Positions 11,076 through 20,296 of a DNA stretch of 64,000 nt are shown here, piece by piece; the stretch's first letter is position 1, and every line of letters starts with the position of its first letter. The position numbers were made by a program, and so were the translations under genes. The notes below the pieces were generated by a model that was not told the DNA's origin, did not search any database, and saw only the letters and a program-made list of their open reading frames with translations. This DNA is from Chelativorans sp. Marseille-P2723 (GTDB lineage Bacteria; Pseudomonadota; Alphaproteobacteria; Rhizobiales; Rhizobiaceae). The stretch is taken from the NCBI RefSeq assembly GCF_902809845.1, contig NZ_CADDWI010000008.1, forward strand, positions 1,054,001 through 1,118,000, written 5' to 3'.

Positions 11076-13598
11076 CTAAACCCGCTCGACAAATCCGTCC
11101 AAGACACGCTTCTGGCCGGCCTTGTCGAAATCGATGGTTAGCTTGTTGCCGTCTATAGCGGCAACGTTTCCGTTGCCGAATTTGATGTGAAAAACGCGAT
11201 CGCCGACCTTGAAAGGCGAGGGTCCATCCGCCACTGACTTAGCAACGAGCTCGCCCTCGATGACGCGTCCCTTTACGGAACCGCGTCCTGCGCCATAAGC
11301 CGAATCCGGCTCACCATAGCCGATACGCTCCACCTGGTGGCCTGAGCGGGAGCCCCAATTGCGTGCAGTCGCATCGGTTCGGTTCTTTTGGGCCCGCTGC
11401 CATCCCGGCGTTGCATAGGTGCTGGAGAAGACGCTGCTGGCGTTATTGAATCGTGAAGCGCCATATGGATTGGGACGCCCGGGCTGACGCGCTCCATAGC
11501 CTCCATAGGAGCCGTCGGCCTCCATCACCTCCACATGCGCTTCTGGAAGCTCGTCCAGAAAGCGGGAGGGGATGGTGGACTGCCAAAGACCATGAATACG
11601 GCGGTTGGAGGTGAACCAGATATGCAGGTTCTTCTTTGCCCGTGTAAGCCCGACATAGGCAAGCCGGCGCTCCTCCTCCAGACCCGCGCGCCCGCCCTCG
11701 TCGAGCGAGCGCTGGTGGGGGAATAAACCTTCTTCCCATCCCGGCAGGAAGACCGTATCGAACTCCAGCCCCTTGGCCGAATGAAGGGTCATAAGGTTGA
11801 CCGCGTCCGTATCCTCGTCGCGCTCGGCGTCCATCACCAGGGCCACATGCTCCAAAAAAGCCCTCAGGCTCTCGAATTCCTCTATCGAGCGGATAAGCTC
11901 CTTAAGGTTTTCGAGCCGGCCGGGCGCCTCGGCCGAGCGGTCGTTCTTCCACATGTCGGCATAGCCCGATTCCTCAAGGATGATCTCAGCCAGCTCTGCA
12001 TGCGGCGTGCGCTCCAGCATGTTCTGCCAGCGCTCGAAGCTTTCCACCAGGTTGCGCAATGCCGCGCGTTGCTTCGGGCGCAACTCCTCGGTGCCGACCA
12101 GGTCGCGGGCTGCCTGCAACAGCGGCACCGCCCGCATTCGCGCGACGTCGTGAAGCTGGCGTACGGCTGCCTCGCCGAGGCCGCGCTTGGGCACATTGAC
12201 AATGCGCTCGAAAGCCAGGTCGTCCGCACCCTGCGCCACGACACGGAAATAGGCAAGTGCATCGCGGATTTCCTGCCGCTCATAGAAGCGGGGTCCGCCG
12301 ATGACGCGATAGTTCAAACCTAGCGTCACGAAGCGGTCCTCGAATTCGCGCATCTGGAAGGAGGCGCGCACGAGGATGGCCATATCGTTCAGCGCGTGCC
12401 CCTTGGCGGCCAGCGCCTCGACCTCCTCGCCGACACCACGAGCCTCTTCTTCCGAATCCCAGGCGGCATGGACCTTGACCTTAGGATCGTCTGGGTCGGC
12501 CTGCTCCGTAAACAGCGACTTTCCAAGCCGGCCCTCATTGTGGGCGATGAGATGTGAGGCCGCCCCCAGTATATGGGCTGTAGAGCGATAATTGCGCTCC
12601 AGCCGGATAACCTTCGCGCCGGGAAAATCCTTCTCGAAGCGGAGGATATTGTCCACCTCCGCGCCACGCCAGCCGTAAATCGACTGGTCGTCGTCGCCCA
12701 CGCAGCAGATATTGACCAGGCGTGTCTGCCCGCTATCGGAAGGCTGCTGTGCCAGCAGCCTCAGCCAGATATACTGCGCAGTATTTGTATCCTGGTACTC
12801 GTCCACCAGTATATAGCGGAACCGGCGGTGATACTCGGCAAGCACGTCGGGATGTTCCCGCAAAATGCGGATCGGGTGGAGGAGAAGATCGCCGAAGTCG
12901 ACCGCGTTCAGGGTTTTCAGCCGTGCCTGATAGGTGAGGTAAAGCTCGCGTCCCTTGCCATTGGCAAAGGCGCGCGCATCCCCTTCGGGAATTTCGGCAG
13001 GACCCAGCCCCTTGTTCTTCCAGCCGTCCATCATCATCGCGAACTGGCGCGCGGGCCAGCGCTTGTCATCGATGCCTTCAGCCTGGAGGAGCTGTTTTAT
13101 GAGGCGCACTTGATCGTCGGTATCCAACACCGTGAAGGAAGAAGTAAGACCGGCAAGCTCGGCATGCCGGCGCAAAAGCTTCACGCCGATGGAATGGAAC
13201 GTGCCGAGCCATGGCATGCCTTCCACCGCCTCGCCCACCAGGACTCCGATGCGCGCCTTCATCTCCCGCGCGGCCTTGTTGGTGAATGTGACAGCAAGAA
13301 TCTGCGAGGGATAGGCCCGTCCCGTGGCAAGGATATGGGCGATGCGGGTGGTCAGCACCCGAGTTTTGCCGGTGCCGGCACCGGCAAGCACCAGAACAGG
13401 CCCTTCCGTCGTCTCAACGGCAAGTCTCTGTTCCGGGTTGAGACCTTCCAGATAGCGTGGCGGCTGCGCATGGCGTGCAGCCATTGCGCGCGCGGCTATC
13501 CCACCCTCGCGCGGGATGGGCGCTTCATCGTCGCCGAAGAACGGCAGATCGTCCGGGGAACCAGGCATTACATCCGCATATGGTGATTCGGGGCTCAT
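11076..13598 (-). CDS. uvrD: UvrD/PcrA-type superfamily 1 DNA helicase
   Basis: A 3'-5' helicase of nucleotide excision and mismatch repair. The 840-residue protein shows the SF1A motifs in order: LNPEQRLAV (Q motif, about residue 54), AGAGTGKT (Walker A, about 72-79), FTNKAAREMK, LVDEYQDTN (motif II), DDQSIYGWRGA (III), LERNYRS (IV), TLHSAKGLEFD (V) and YVGLTRAKK (VI). A C-terminal Tudor-like segment, VGDRVFHIKFGNG, matches the PcrA/UvrD tail for RNA polymerase contact. A charged, disordered linker of about 90 residues precedes it. The gene name is by family; rhizobia can carry more than one paralogue. Confidence 0.92.
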   Translation of the reverse strand: MSPESPYADVMPGSPDDLPFFGDDEAPIPREGGIAARAMAARHAQPPRYLEGLNPEQRLAVETTEGPVLVLAGAGTGKTRVLTTRIAHILATGRAYPSQILAVTFTNKAAREMKARIGVLVGEAVEGMPWLGTFHSIGVKLLRRHAELAGLTSSFTVLDTDDQVRLIKQLLQAEGIDDKRWPARQFAMMMDGWKNKGLGPAEIPEGDARAFANGKGRELYLTYQARLKTLNAVDFGDLLLHPIRILREHPDVLAEYHRRFRYILVDEYQDTNTAQYIWLRLLAQQPSDSGQTRLVNICCVGDDDQSIYGWRGAEVDNILRFEKDFPGAKVIRLERNYRSTAHILGAASHLIAHNEGRLGKSLFTEQADPDDPKVKVHAAWDSEEEARGVGEEVEALAAKGHALNDMAILVRASFQMREFEDRFVTLGLNYRVIGGPRFYERQEIRDALAYFRVVAQGADDLAFERIVNVPKRGLGEAAVRQLHDVARMRAVPLLQAARDLVGTEELRPKQRAALRNLVESFERWQNMLERTPHAELAEIILEESGYADMWKNDRSAEAPGRLENLKELIRSIEEFESLRAFLEHVALVMDAERDEDTDAVNLMTLHSAKGLEFDTVFLPGWEEGLFPHQRSLDEGGRAGLEEERRLAYVGLTRAKKNLHIWFTSNRRIHGLWQSTIPSRFLDELPEAHVEVMEADGSYGGYGARQPGRPNPYGASRFNNASSVFSSTYATPGWQRAQKNRTDATARNWGSRSGHQVERIGYGEPDSAYGAGRGSVKGRVIEGELVAKSVADGPSPFKVGDRVFHIKFGNGNVAAIDGNKLTIDFDKAGQKRVLDGFVERV

Positions 13599-13616
13599 GC
13601 CCCAAGTGTTTTCCTT

Positions 13617-13636
13617 TTGTACCGGTTTGTACCGGT
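13617..13636. repeat. Perfect 10-bp tandem repeat before the UvrD-type gene
   Basis: TTGTACCGGT occurs twice head to tail, 19-38 bases upstream of the helicase start on the minus strand. Copies one helical turn apart could bind a regulator cooperatively, but no known operator fits. Confidence 0.5.
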
Positions 13637-13755
13637 CGGGCCAAGGTGGATGTGGGAATCGCTATTGCCAAGTTCCAGCCGCATGCGGGAAAAGCACTGC
13701 ATGGGGAATGCGTGATCCGCCTCGTCCAGCGAAGATGGTGTGTCTTGGGCGGGCC

Positions 13756-13953
13756 CTAAAGGTGTTGCCGGGCCTCCTGCGCCCGCCGCAGGATTGCACG
13801 CGCAAAGACAAGATCGATGGGGATCGGCCGTTGCCGATGGTTAATTTCATAAAGCGCGTTATCAAGTGATTTTAAAGCACGCCAGACGTCATAGTCGCTG
13901 ATCTTCGGGTCCCGGGCCAGCCTTTCGGACATCTGCTTCACATCCACCTTCAA
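13756..13953 (-). CDS. Small conserved-looking protein, 65 aa, TTG start
   Basis: Start TTG 13953 is preceded by a strong AGGAGG seven bases away. The product begins MKVDVKQMSERLARDPKISD and continues YDVWRALKSLDNALYEI. It is soluble, mixed charge and probably helical. An ATG at codon 8 is possible but is poorly spaced from AGGAGG. I do not recognise a family. A TTAA-N7-TTAA site lies about 125 bases upstream. Confidence 0.6.
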   Translation of the reverse strand: MKVDVKQMSERLARDPKISDYDVWRALKSLDNALYEINHRQRPIPIDLVFARAILRRAQEARQHL

Positions 13954-14077
13954 GAAACAACCTCCTGCATCAGGTGAGTAGGCATGGGCGAATCATCGTC
14001 GCCTCACAGGAGTTTGATCCACGAGGCCGCCGGGACAAGGAACAGCCGGAAGGATAGCTGTGCAAAGGCCGTTAGGG

Positions 14078-14092
14078 TTAAGGAACGGTTAA
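14078..14092. promoter_or_regulatory. CtrA-type site TTAA-N7-TTAA
   Basis: TTAAGGAACGGTTAA is a perfect match to the CtrA full-site consensus. It lies in the gap between the thioesterase gene (ends 14106) and the 65-aa gene (starts 13953, minus), so the latter is the only promoter it could serve. Confidence 0.45.
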
Positions 14093-14105
14093 GGGCTGCA
14101 AGGCC

Positions 14106-14609
14106 CTATTGGTGCTGTTGCGCGGAGTTCTTGCGCCGGATGGCGATCGAGCGCCCGGCGCGTGCTGGCCAGGGCAGGGCAGCATGGGCAGCCCGCAATG
14201 CTTCGACACGCGCCAGCACCTCCGGCGGGAAGGGTGCAACCTTCGGACCTGTCATGTCGATATGCAGCGTCATGCATTCGCAGGTGGCAGCCAGCCATCC
14301 GTCAACATGGCGCAATTCCTGATATGAGTGCAGGCGCTTCTCGTCATGATCGAGAAGCTGGAAACTTGCCTGCACGCGGTCATTCAGATGCAACTCTCGC
14401 ACATAGACGACATGGATTTCCGCCGTGTAGGTCGTCAGCCGTCGCTGGCGGGCATAGTCCGGTCCCATTCCCAGCGCTTCGGAAACCTCGTCACCGGCAC
14501 GGTCGAACAGCACGTTGTAATAGGCCATGTTGAGATGGCCGTTATAGTCGATCCACTCCTTCTCGATTTCGAGTACCCGGGAAAAATGCGGTGCGGCTGC
14601 CAAATTCAT
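14106..14609 (-). CDS. Acyl-CoA thioesterase, 4HBT (hot-dog) family
   Basis: The 167-residue protein has the 4HBT signature IDYNGHLNMAYYNVLFDRAG near residues 17-36, with the DxNxHxNxxxY arrangement used by YbgC-type thioesterases, followed by the beta-sheet sequence VYVRELHLNDRVQASFQLL. It resembles the thioesterases seen in carnitine and betainyl-CoA degradation clusters, but no such cluster is here, so the substrate is open. It diverges from the FAD oxidoreductase. Confidence 0.85.
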   Translation of the reverse strand: MNLAAAPHFSRVLEIEKEWIDYNGHLNMAYYNVLFDRAGDEVSEALGMGPDYARQRRLTTYTAEIHVVYVRELHLNDRVQASFQLLDHDEKRLHSYQELRHVDGWLAATCECMTLHIDMTGPKVAPFPPEVLARVEALRAAHAALPWPARAGRSIAIRRKNSAQQHQ

Positions 14610-14725
14610 CTCGTCAGTCCCATGCGGCCGCTCCTACTGGACAAAGCGGCCATTTGTCCGACATTGGGATAGACAGAAAGCCTTTTGCACTTCAAGGCTG
14701 GAAGAGGATCGCGGAAGGGAAGCGC

Positions 14726-16141
14726 ATGGTGGGGCCGAAAGCGGCAGGACAGGATGGAAGCGGGCTTGCGCTGGTGCTGGAGCGGCTTTCCACGCGCTTT
14801 GCCGATAGGCTGCAGACCGGCAAGACGCTTCGCGAGCAGCACGGCCACACCACCACTTACATACCCAATCAGCCGCCTGACGGCGTGTTCTTTCCCGAAA
14901 CGCTCGAAGAGGTGCAGGAGGCGGTGCGCCTGTGTGCGGCTTTCGGCGTGCCTGTCATCCCCTATGGGGTGGGATCGTCGCTCGAAGGGCATGTGAACGC
15001 GCCTTCAGGCGGCATCTGCTTCGACATGTCGCGCATGAAACGCGTGATCGCCGTCAACCAGGAAGATCTGGATTGCAAGGTAGAGGCCGGGATTACACGC
15101 GAGGAACTCAATCGCTATCTGCGTGATACCGGCCTCTTTTTCCCGATCGATCCCGGAGCGGATGCCAGCCTCGGCGGCATGGCGGCAACGCGCGCATCCG
15201 GGACCAATGCCGTACGCTATGGCACTATGCGGGAGAACGTCCTTTCCGTTACCGCCGTGCTGTCGGACGGCAGTGCCGTGACCACGGCACGGCGCGCGCG
15301 CAAATCCTCGGCAGGTTATGATCTTACGCGGCTGTTCGTTGGCTCCGAAGGGACGCTCGGCGTGATCACTTCGCTGACGCTGCGGCTCTACGGCATTCCA
15401 CCGGCCATTTCCGGAGGCGTTTGCCCGTTTCCGGATGTCGAAGCTGCGTGCAACGCCGTCATTACCACCATCCAGATGGGAATACCCGTTGCCAGGATGG
15501 AGCTGGTTAATGCGCTAGGCATGCGCGCCATCAAGCTGCATTCCGGGCTTGATTATCCCGAGAGCCCTTTTCTTTTCGTCGAATTTCACGGGACCGAAGC
15601 GGGCGTTGCCGAACAGGCAGAGATGTTCGGCGAGATTGCTGCTGAGTTTTCCGGCGGCCCGTTCACCTGGGCGACGGCGGCGGAAGAACGGCGGAAGCTG
15701 TGGAAGGCAAGGCATGATTTCTTCTGGGCAGGATTTGCCTTAAGGCCCGGGTCGAAGGGCCTTGCGACCGATGTTTGCGTGCCTATTTCACGCCTTGCAG
15801 AATGTATCGTGGAGACCGAAAGGGACATTGCCCACACAGGCCTCATCGCGCCCATCGTTGGGCATGTAGGCGACGGCAACTTTCACGTCACCGTGCTGAT
15901 GGACATGGATGACCCGGAGGAGGTCGCCCGGGCGGAGGCTTTCGTTTCGCGGCTTAACCAGCGTGCTCTTTCAATGGATGGCACCTGCACGGGAGAGCAC
16001 GGCATCGGCCAGGGCAAGAGGCGGTATTTGGTGGAAGAACACGGGCAAACCGGTATCGGAGTTATGCGTGCCGTCAAGCAGGCGCTCGATCCCGCGGGAA
16101 TCATGAATCCGGGCAAGATTTTCGCTGGCGAGGGCGCGTAG
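14726..16141 (+). CDS. FAD-linked oxidoreductase (D-lactate dehydrogenase/glycolate oxidase GlcD type)
   Basis: The 471-residue flavoprotein has an FAD-binding PCMH domain with PYGVGSSLEGHV (about residue 85) and DPGADASLGGMAATRASG, then the C-terminal FAD-oxidase substrate domain with the metal/substrate motif VGHVGDGNFH and a terminal CTGEHGIGQGKR. This is the D-2-hydroxyacid dehydrogenase layout; cytochrome-linked D-lactate dehydrogenase is the most likely activity. The frame stays open to 14591, but GGAAGGGA before ATG 14726 marks the likelier start. Confidence 0.88.
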   Translation: MVGPKAAGQDGSGLALVLERLSTRFADRLQTGKTLREQHGHTTTYIPNQPPDGVFFPETLEEVQEAVRLCAAFGVPVIPYGVGSSLEGHVNAPSGGICFDMSRMKRVIAVNQEDLDCKVEAGITREELNRYLRDTGLFFPIDPGADASLGGMAATRASGTNAVRYGTMRENVLSVTAVLSDGSAVTTARRARKSSAGYDLTRLFVGSEGTLGVITSLTLRLYGIPPAISGGVCPFPDVEAACNAVITTIQMGIPVARMELVNALGMRAIKLHSGLDYPESPFLFVEFHGTEAGVAEQAEMFGEIAAEFSGGPFTWATAAEERRKLWKARHDFFWAGFALRPGSKGLATDVCVPISRLAECIVETERDIAHTGLIAPIVGHVGDGNFHVTVLMDMDDPEEVARAEAFVSRLNQRALSMDGTCTGEHGIGQGKRRYLVEEHGQTGIGVMRAVKQALDPAGIMNPGKIFAGEGA

Positions 16142-16198
16142 CCACCTCTTCAAATTTCGCCAACGCACTGGTTTGTTCTGGCCGGACGCACAGGCAAG

Positions 16199-16214
16199 AA
16201 AGGAGTAAAACCTG
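16199..16214 (+). promoter_or_regulatory. Ribosome site deciding a CTG start
   Basis: AAGGAG followed by TAAAAC and CTG. The TAA at 16206 is in frame, so translation cannot begin upstream of it. No ATG, GTG or TTG lies in frame between it and GTG 16254. Confidence 0.7.
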
Positions 16215-19200
16215 GCGCGGATATTCGTCATCATCGGTGGACTTCTGGCTCTGGTGCTAACAGCAGCACTGGTGGCGCCTTATTTCATCGACTGGACTTC
16301 ATACCGTGCCGCATTCGAGCGTGAGGCGGGCCGTATCCTCGGGCGCGAGGTTCGCGTCGAAGGGAGCGCGACTGCGCGGCTTCTGCCCTTTCCCTCCGTC
16401 ACCTTCACCGATGTGATCGTCACCGGCACCCGCGGTGAGACCGCCATGACGGTAGACGAATTCTCCATGGATGCGGAACTGGCGCCGTTCCTTTCCGGTG
16501 AGCTTCTCATCTTCGACATGCGTCTGGTGCGGCCCAGCATGAAGATCGAAATCGGCGAGGATGGCGACATCGACTGGGCCGTCAGGCCCTTTGCGCCTTT
16601 CGATCCGCGCCAGGTGACGCTGGAAAAGGTGACTGTCGCGGACGGCACGATTGCAGTTTATCAGCGGGCAAGCGGGCGGACCGTCGTCTTAAGCCATATC
16701 GACAGCGAAATATCAGCGCGCACCCTGGCAGGACCATGGCGGGTCTCCGGCTCGCTCGAACTGGATGGTATACCCGTTTTGCTGACGGCGTCCTCAGGCA
16801 CAGCCGGTCCGGACGGGTCGATGCGGGTGCGTGTTTCCGCTCTGCCGCGTGACTTTCCCTTCATGCTGGAGACGGACGGGCAGGCACGTTTCGAAGAAGA
16901 GGCAGGGCTCTACTCCGGCACCTTCCGCCTGCGCATGACCGCGCCCGCCGAGGAAGGAGGGGAGCGCCGGATCGCCGAAGCGGGAAACCGGATTTCCGGG
17001 CTTTTCGCGCTCGACCATGAGCGCCTTTCCATCGAGGAATTCCGGTTCGAGACAGGTCCCGCCGATGATCCCTATATTGCAGAGGGGCGCGCGGCGATTG
17101 AACTGGGAAGCGAGCCTTCATTCTCCATCACCGCTGACGGGGCGCAAATCAGGCTCGGTGGCGCGGAGGCCGAGAAAGGCATGGCGGCGCTTTCCGCGGA
17201 TGAGCGTTTCGCCGCTCTCACGGGCTTCCTTGCTAATCTTCCAAGACCCTCAATTCCGGGAACGATTGCCGTAAACCTACCGGCAATTGTAGCGGGCGAT
17301 ACCACCATTCGTGACATCTCCGTAAGAGCCCAGCCCGATTCGGGCGGCTGGCGTGTCGGGTCCATGGCAGCAACTCTTCCCGGCCGCACCCGCTTTGAGG
17401 GCGATGGCCTGCTTGAGACCGGCGAATCGCTTGCATTCACCGGCTCAATGACGCTCGCCATAAGACAGCCCTCGGGCTTTGCAGCCTGGCTGGCAAGGGA
17501 CGTGGATGAAGCGATCCGCAGGCTCCCTGCGGCCGGGTTCAGTGCTGAGGTGTCGCTGACAAGTGATCGTCAGCGCTTCGACAATCTGGAGCTCATCCTG
17601 GGCGATGGGCACTTCAGGGGCGCCATCGAGCGGTTGAGCCCGGGCGATGCGCGACCGTCGCTGATGCTCAACCTTACCGGAGACTGGCTGGACGTGGATG
17701 GAATGCGCGCCCTAGCTGCACTCTTTATAGACGGTCAGGGCAGTAACCGGCTTGTGGGCCATGATGTGGACCTCGAAATGGTCGCTGGTCCAGTCGCCGC
17801 CACAGGGCTTTCGGCGGAACGGTTGGACATGGCTCTACGTCTTCGCGAGGGTCGGCTGGAAATCGACCGGCTCACGCTTGCCGGTGTGGCCGAGGCCAAT
17901 ATCAGCGCTACCGGCTATGTGGAAGGGCTTGGCGCACGGCCTGAAGGGCAGATCGATGCCGCGATCGTCGCCGTCGATCTGTCGCCGCTGATAACCATGC
18001 TGTCAGACCGCTTTCCGGAAAATCTACCGCTGTCGCTGCTTGACAGCCATGCTTCATCCTTTGCGGGGCTTCTTGGCGATGCCGAGGTAGAGGTTGTTGC
18101 AAGTGCCTTCAACGATGGCGATACGGCGGGCGGGTTTTCGGTGAGCGCCAGGGGCTCTGCCGGTGGCACCGCTTTCAGCTTCTCCGGCTCCAGCGAGAGG
18201 GGGGGGACCAGTCTTGCCGAAGAGGATTTTACTGCAAATTTTTCAGCACAGAACGAGGATGCGGCGGCTCTCTATGCACTGTTCGGCCTGCCGGCCTTGC
18301 CGCTCGGCATCGCAGGTCCCGCTGATATCGAGGTAACTGCGGCAGGCAATCTTGCAGAGGGTGTAGAGACCTCGTTCCGCCTCACCGGGGAAGGACTTTC
18401 TGCCGGCTTCCAGGGGAAGGTTGAGGACAATGGCGACGGGCTCGCGATGAGCGGCGGCATACGCCTTGAAAGTCAGGATCTTGAACCCTGGTTGATGGTC
18501 GCGGGCGTTTCGCTGCCGGGTTTTGGCTATGGCCTTCCTGTTGCGTTCTCCGCAGATATCGAGCATCGCGAAGGGCTGACGGTAGTAAGCGACCTTACCG
18601 GACAAACCGCAGGAAGTTCCGTAAGGGGCGATGTGAAAGTCGTGATGAGGAACGGTCTGCCGCACTTGACAGGGGCTGTGGAACTGGGTGGATTTGATCT
18701 CGGCCTTGTAGCGGAAATGGTCGCAGGTAGCGAAGCGTTTCAGAACGGCGACGGCACCTGGCCTCACACGCCGTTCCGGCAAAATGGGCAAACTCCATTA
18801 ACGGCGGACATCGAAATGGCGTCTGACACGCTGTGGCTGGGTAGCGAAGCGGAGATGACGGACGCACGACTACGCTTGCGGCTGGAGCCGGATGGTGTTT
18901 CGGTAACGGATCTTTCCGCGCAGTTTCTGGGCGGGCGTGCTGAGGGCCTCGCCGATTTCAACAATGATGCGGGCACGGGATTGTTCTCGGCGCAGCTCTC
19001 CCTCTCCGGCGCTCCGGTCGAAAAGGTTCTGCCGGCTGTCGGACTTGAAGGAATGGCTGACATTTCCGCGAGCGTCACGGCAAGCGGCAAGTCGGTGAGC
19101 GCGATGGTGGCCGCATTGTCTGGCTCCGGCTCGGCAAGCGTGAAAGGGCTTGAAATCTCCGGCATCAACCGGAACGCCCTTATGCCCATCATGGAGCAGG

Positions 19201-20036
19201 CCGATCGACTCGGCGTGGAAATCGATGCGGAAAAAGTCCAGGATTTTGCGCCTGCCTTGCTGCGTTCCGGACGCTTTTCCGGGGGCGATGTAACCTTCGC
19301 ATTCACCATTGCCAATGGGGTGGTACGCACACCGCCACTCCAGATCGAAGGTCAGGCTGCCCGGATGAGCGTCGAAGCGACCGCCGATCTCAACGAGCCC
19401 ACTCTTTCAGCCGCAGGCAGCATCACCTATGATGCAGGAAGCCAGGCTTTGGCCGGATCGGAGCCAACCGTGCGCTTCAGCGCGAAGGGCAAAGCTGGCG
19501 ACGCCGAAGCCGTATTTGACCTCGATGTCAATCCGCTGGCGCAGTTCCTGACCCAACGCGCGCTGGAACGCGAGCAGGCGCGGGTTGAGTACATGCAGGC
19601 TGTTCTTCTGGAACGGCAGCGTCTGCGCCGGGAGGTGCGCTATTTTGAGGCACTCGCGGCTTCCCGGACGCAGACCGAGGCTGCCCAGCGGGCAGAGGAG
19701 GCGGAGCGCATCCGTCTTGAGGCAGAGAAAGAGCGTCAGCGCAGGGCGGAGGAGGAAGCGCGGCGGCGGGAGGAGGAAGAGGTTCTAAGGCGCGCGGAGG
19801 AAGGTGGCCGCCAGCTTTCGCAAGAAGAGGGTACCGGGAGCGGTGCGGCAGAGAAAACCGAGCCTCAGGTAGAGAGTGATTTCGATTCAACCATCGAAAG
19901 GGCGCCGCTTGCGCCTCCGCAAGGGGCAGAAGGCGCTGTCCGGCAAGAGGGGCTTTCCGGGCGCGAGCCGGACTTTGATATTGAGGATCTTAGCGTGGAT
20001 CAGTTATTGCGGCTCCTTGGCAGGCCAAGCCAATAA
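16212..20036 (+). CDS. Giant AsmA-family envelope protein, probable CTG start
   Basis: The 1274-residue product has an N-terminal membrane segment (ARIFVIIGGLLALVLTAALV), then the AsmA signature YRAAFEREAGRILGREVRVEG, long beta-rich repeats and an AsmA C-terminal core (VSAMVAALSGSGSASVKGLE). A Glu/Arg-rich coiled coil (about residues 1125-1215) and an acidic tail follow. AsmA-like proteins bridge the periplasm and are linked to phospholipid transport to the outer membrane. The first ATG/GTG (16254) would cut the membrane helix. CTG 16212, six bases after AAAGGAG and directly after an in-frame TAA at 16206, restores it. Confidence 0.88.
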   Translation: MARIFVIIGGLLALVLTAALVAPYFIDWTSYRAAFEREAGRILGREVRVEGSATARLLPFPSVTFTDVIVTGTRGETAMTVDEFSMDAELAPFLSGELLIFDMRLVRPSMKIEIGEDGDIDWAVRPFAPFDPRQVTLEKVTVADGTIAVYQRASGRTVVLSHIDSEISARTLAGPWRVSGSLELDGIPVLLTASSGTAGPDGSMRVRVSALPRDFPFMLETDGQARFEEEAGLYSGTFRLRMTAPAEEGGERRIAEAGNRISGLFALDHERLSIEEFRFETGPADDPYIAEGRAAIELGSEPSFSITADGAQIRLGGAEAEKGMAALSADERFAALTGFLANLPRPSIPGTIAVNLPAIVAGDTTIRDISVRAQPDSGGWRVGSMAATLPGRTRFEGDGLLETGESLAFTGSMTLAIRQPSGFAAWLARDVDEAIRRLPAAGFSAEVSLTSDRQRFDNLELILGDGHFRGAIERLSPGDARPSLMLNLTGDWLDVDGMRALAALFIDGQGSNRLVGHDVDLEMVAGPVAATGLSAERLDMALRLREGRLEIDRLTLAGVAEANISATGYVEGLGARPEGQIDAAIVAVDLSPLITMLSDRFPENLPLSLLDSHASSFAGLLGDAEVEVVASAFNDGDTAGGFSVSARGSAGGTAFSFSGSSERGGTSLAEEDFTANFSAQNEDAAALYALFGLPALPLGIAGPADIEVTAAGNLAEGVETSFRLTGEGLSAGFQGKVEDNGDGLAMSGGIRLESQDLEPWLMVAGVSLPGFGYGLPVAFSADIEHREGLTVVSDLTGQTAGSSVRGDVKVVMRNGLPHLTGAVELGGFDLGLVAEMVAGSEAFQNGDGTWPHTPFRQNGQTPLTADIEMASDTLWLGSEAEMTDARLRLRLEPDGVSVTDLSAQFLGGRAEGLADFNNDAGTGLFSAQLSLSGAPVEKVLPAVGLEGMADISASVTASGKSVSAMVAALSGSGSASVKGLEISGINRNALMPIMEQADRLGVEIDAEKVQDFAPALLRSGRFSGGDVTFAFTIANGVVRTPPLQIEGQAARMSVEATADLNEPTLSAAGSITYDAGSQALAGSEPTVRFSAKGKAGDAEAVFDLDVNPLAQFLTQRALEREQARVEYMQAVLLERQRLRREVRYFEALAASRTQTEAAQRAEEAERIRLEAEKERQRRAEEEARRREEEEVLRRAEEGGRQLSQEEGTGSGAAEKTEPQVESDFDSTIERAPLAPPQGAEGAVRQEGLSGREPDFDIEDLSVDQLLRLLGRPSQ

Positions 20037-20050
20037 ACCGCTAATCGTCC

Positions 20051-20296
20051 TTATGTGTGGGGCGGTTCGGATCCTTGCGGGTCGTCTCGGCCCTTAAGAT
20101 CTTCCAGAACGTAAAGCCGCAACGCTGAGGATAGGTTGGTCTGCCGTGACCGGGCCGCGTCAATTTCTGCGATGAGAGCAGCGACCGGCATGCTGCGTGC
20201 CTGCGCGATACGTTCAATCTCCGTATAGAATGCATCTTCGAGCGAAAAGCTGGTGCGGTGCCCCCGGATCGTGACGGATCGTTTGCGCGGGCTCAT
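20051..20296 (-). CDS. Ribbon-helix-helix domain protein (RHH_4)
   Basis: The 81-residue protein matches the RHH_4 family: beta strand KRSVTIRGHRTSFSLED, then helices FYTEIERIAQARSMPVAALIA and ALRLYVLEDLK. These small alphaproteobacterial proteins are presumed DNA-binding repressors; targets are unknown. Its ATG overlaps the stop of the DUF4169 gene (ATGA), so the two are translationally coupled, in an operon below sspB. Confidence 0.85.
   Translation of the reverse strand: MSPRKRSVTIRGHRTSFSLEDAFYTEIERIAQARSMPVAALIAEIDAARSRQTNLSSALRLYVLEDLKGRDDPQGSEPPHT

Noticed and set aside
12573-13586. 337-codon plus-strand frame opposite the UvrD-type helicase
   Set aside because: Shadow of the helicase gene, whose seven SF1 motifs are all on the minus strand.
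14591-14725. Longer N-terminus for the FAD oxidoreductase
   Set aside because: The extension overlaps the divergent thioesterase gene and lacks a ribosome site, while GGAAGGGA stands before ATG 14726.
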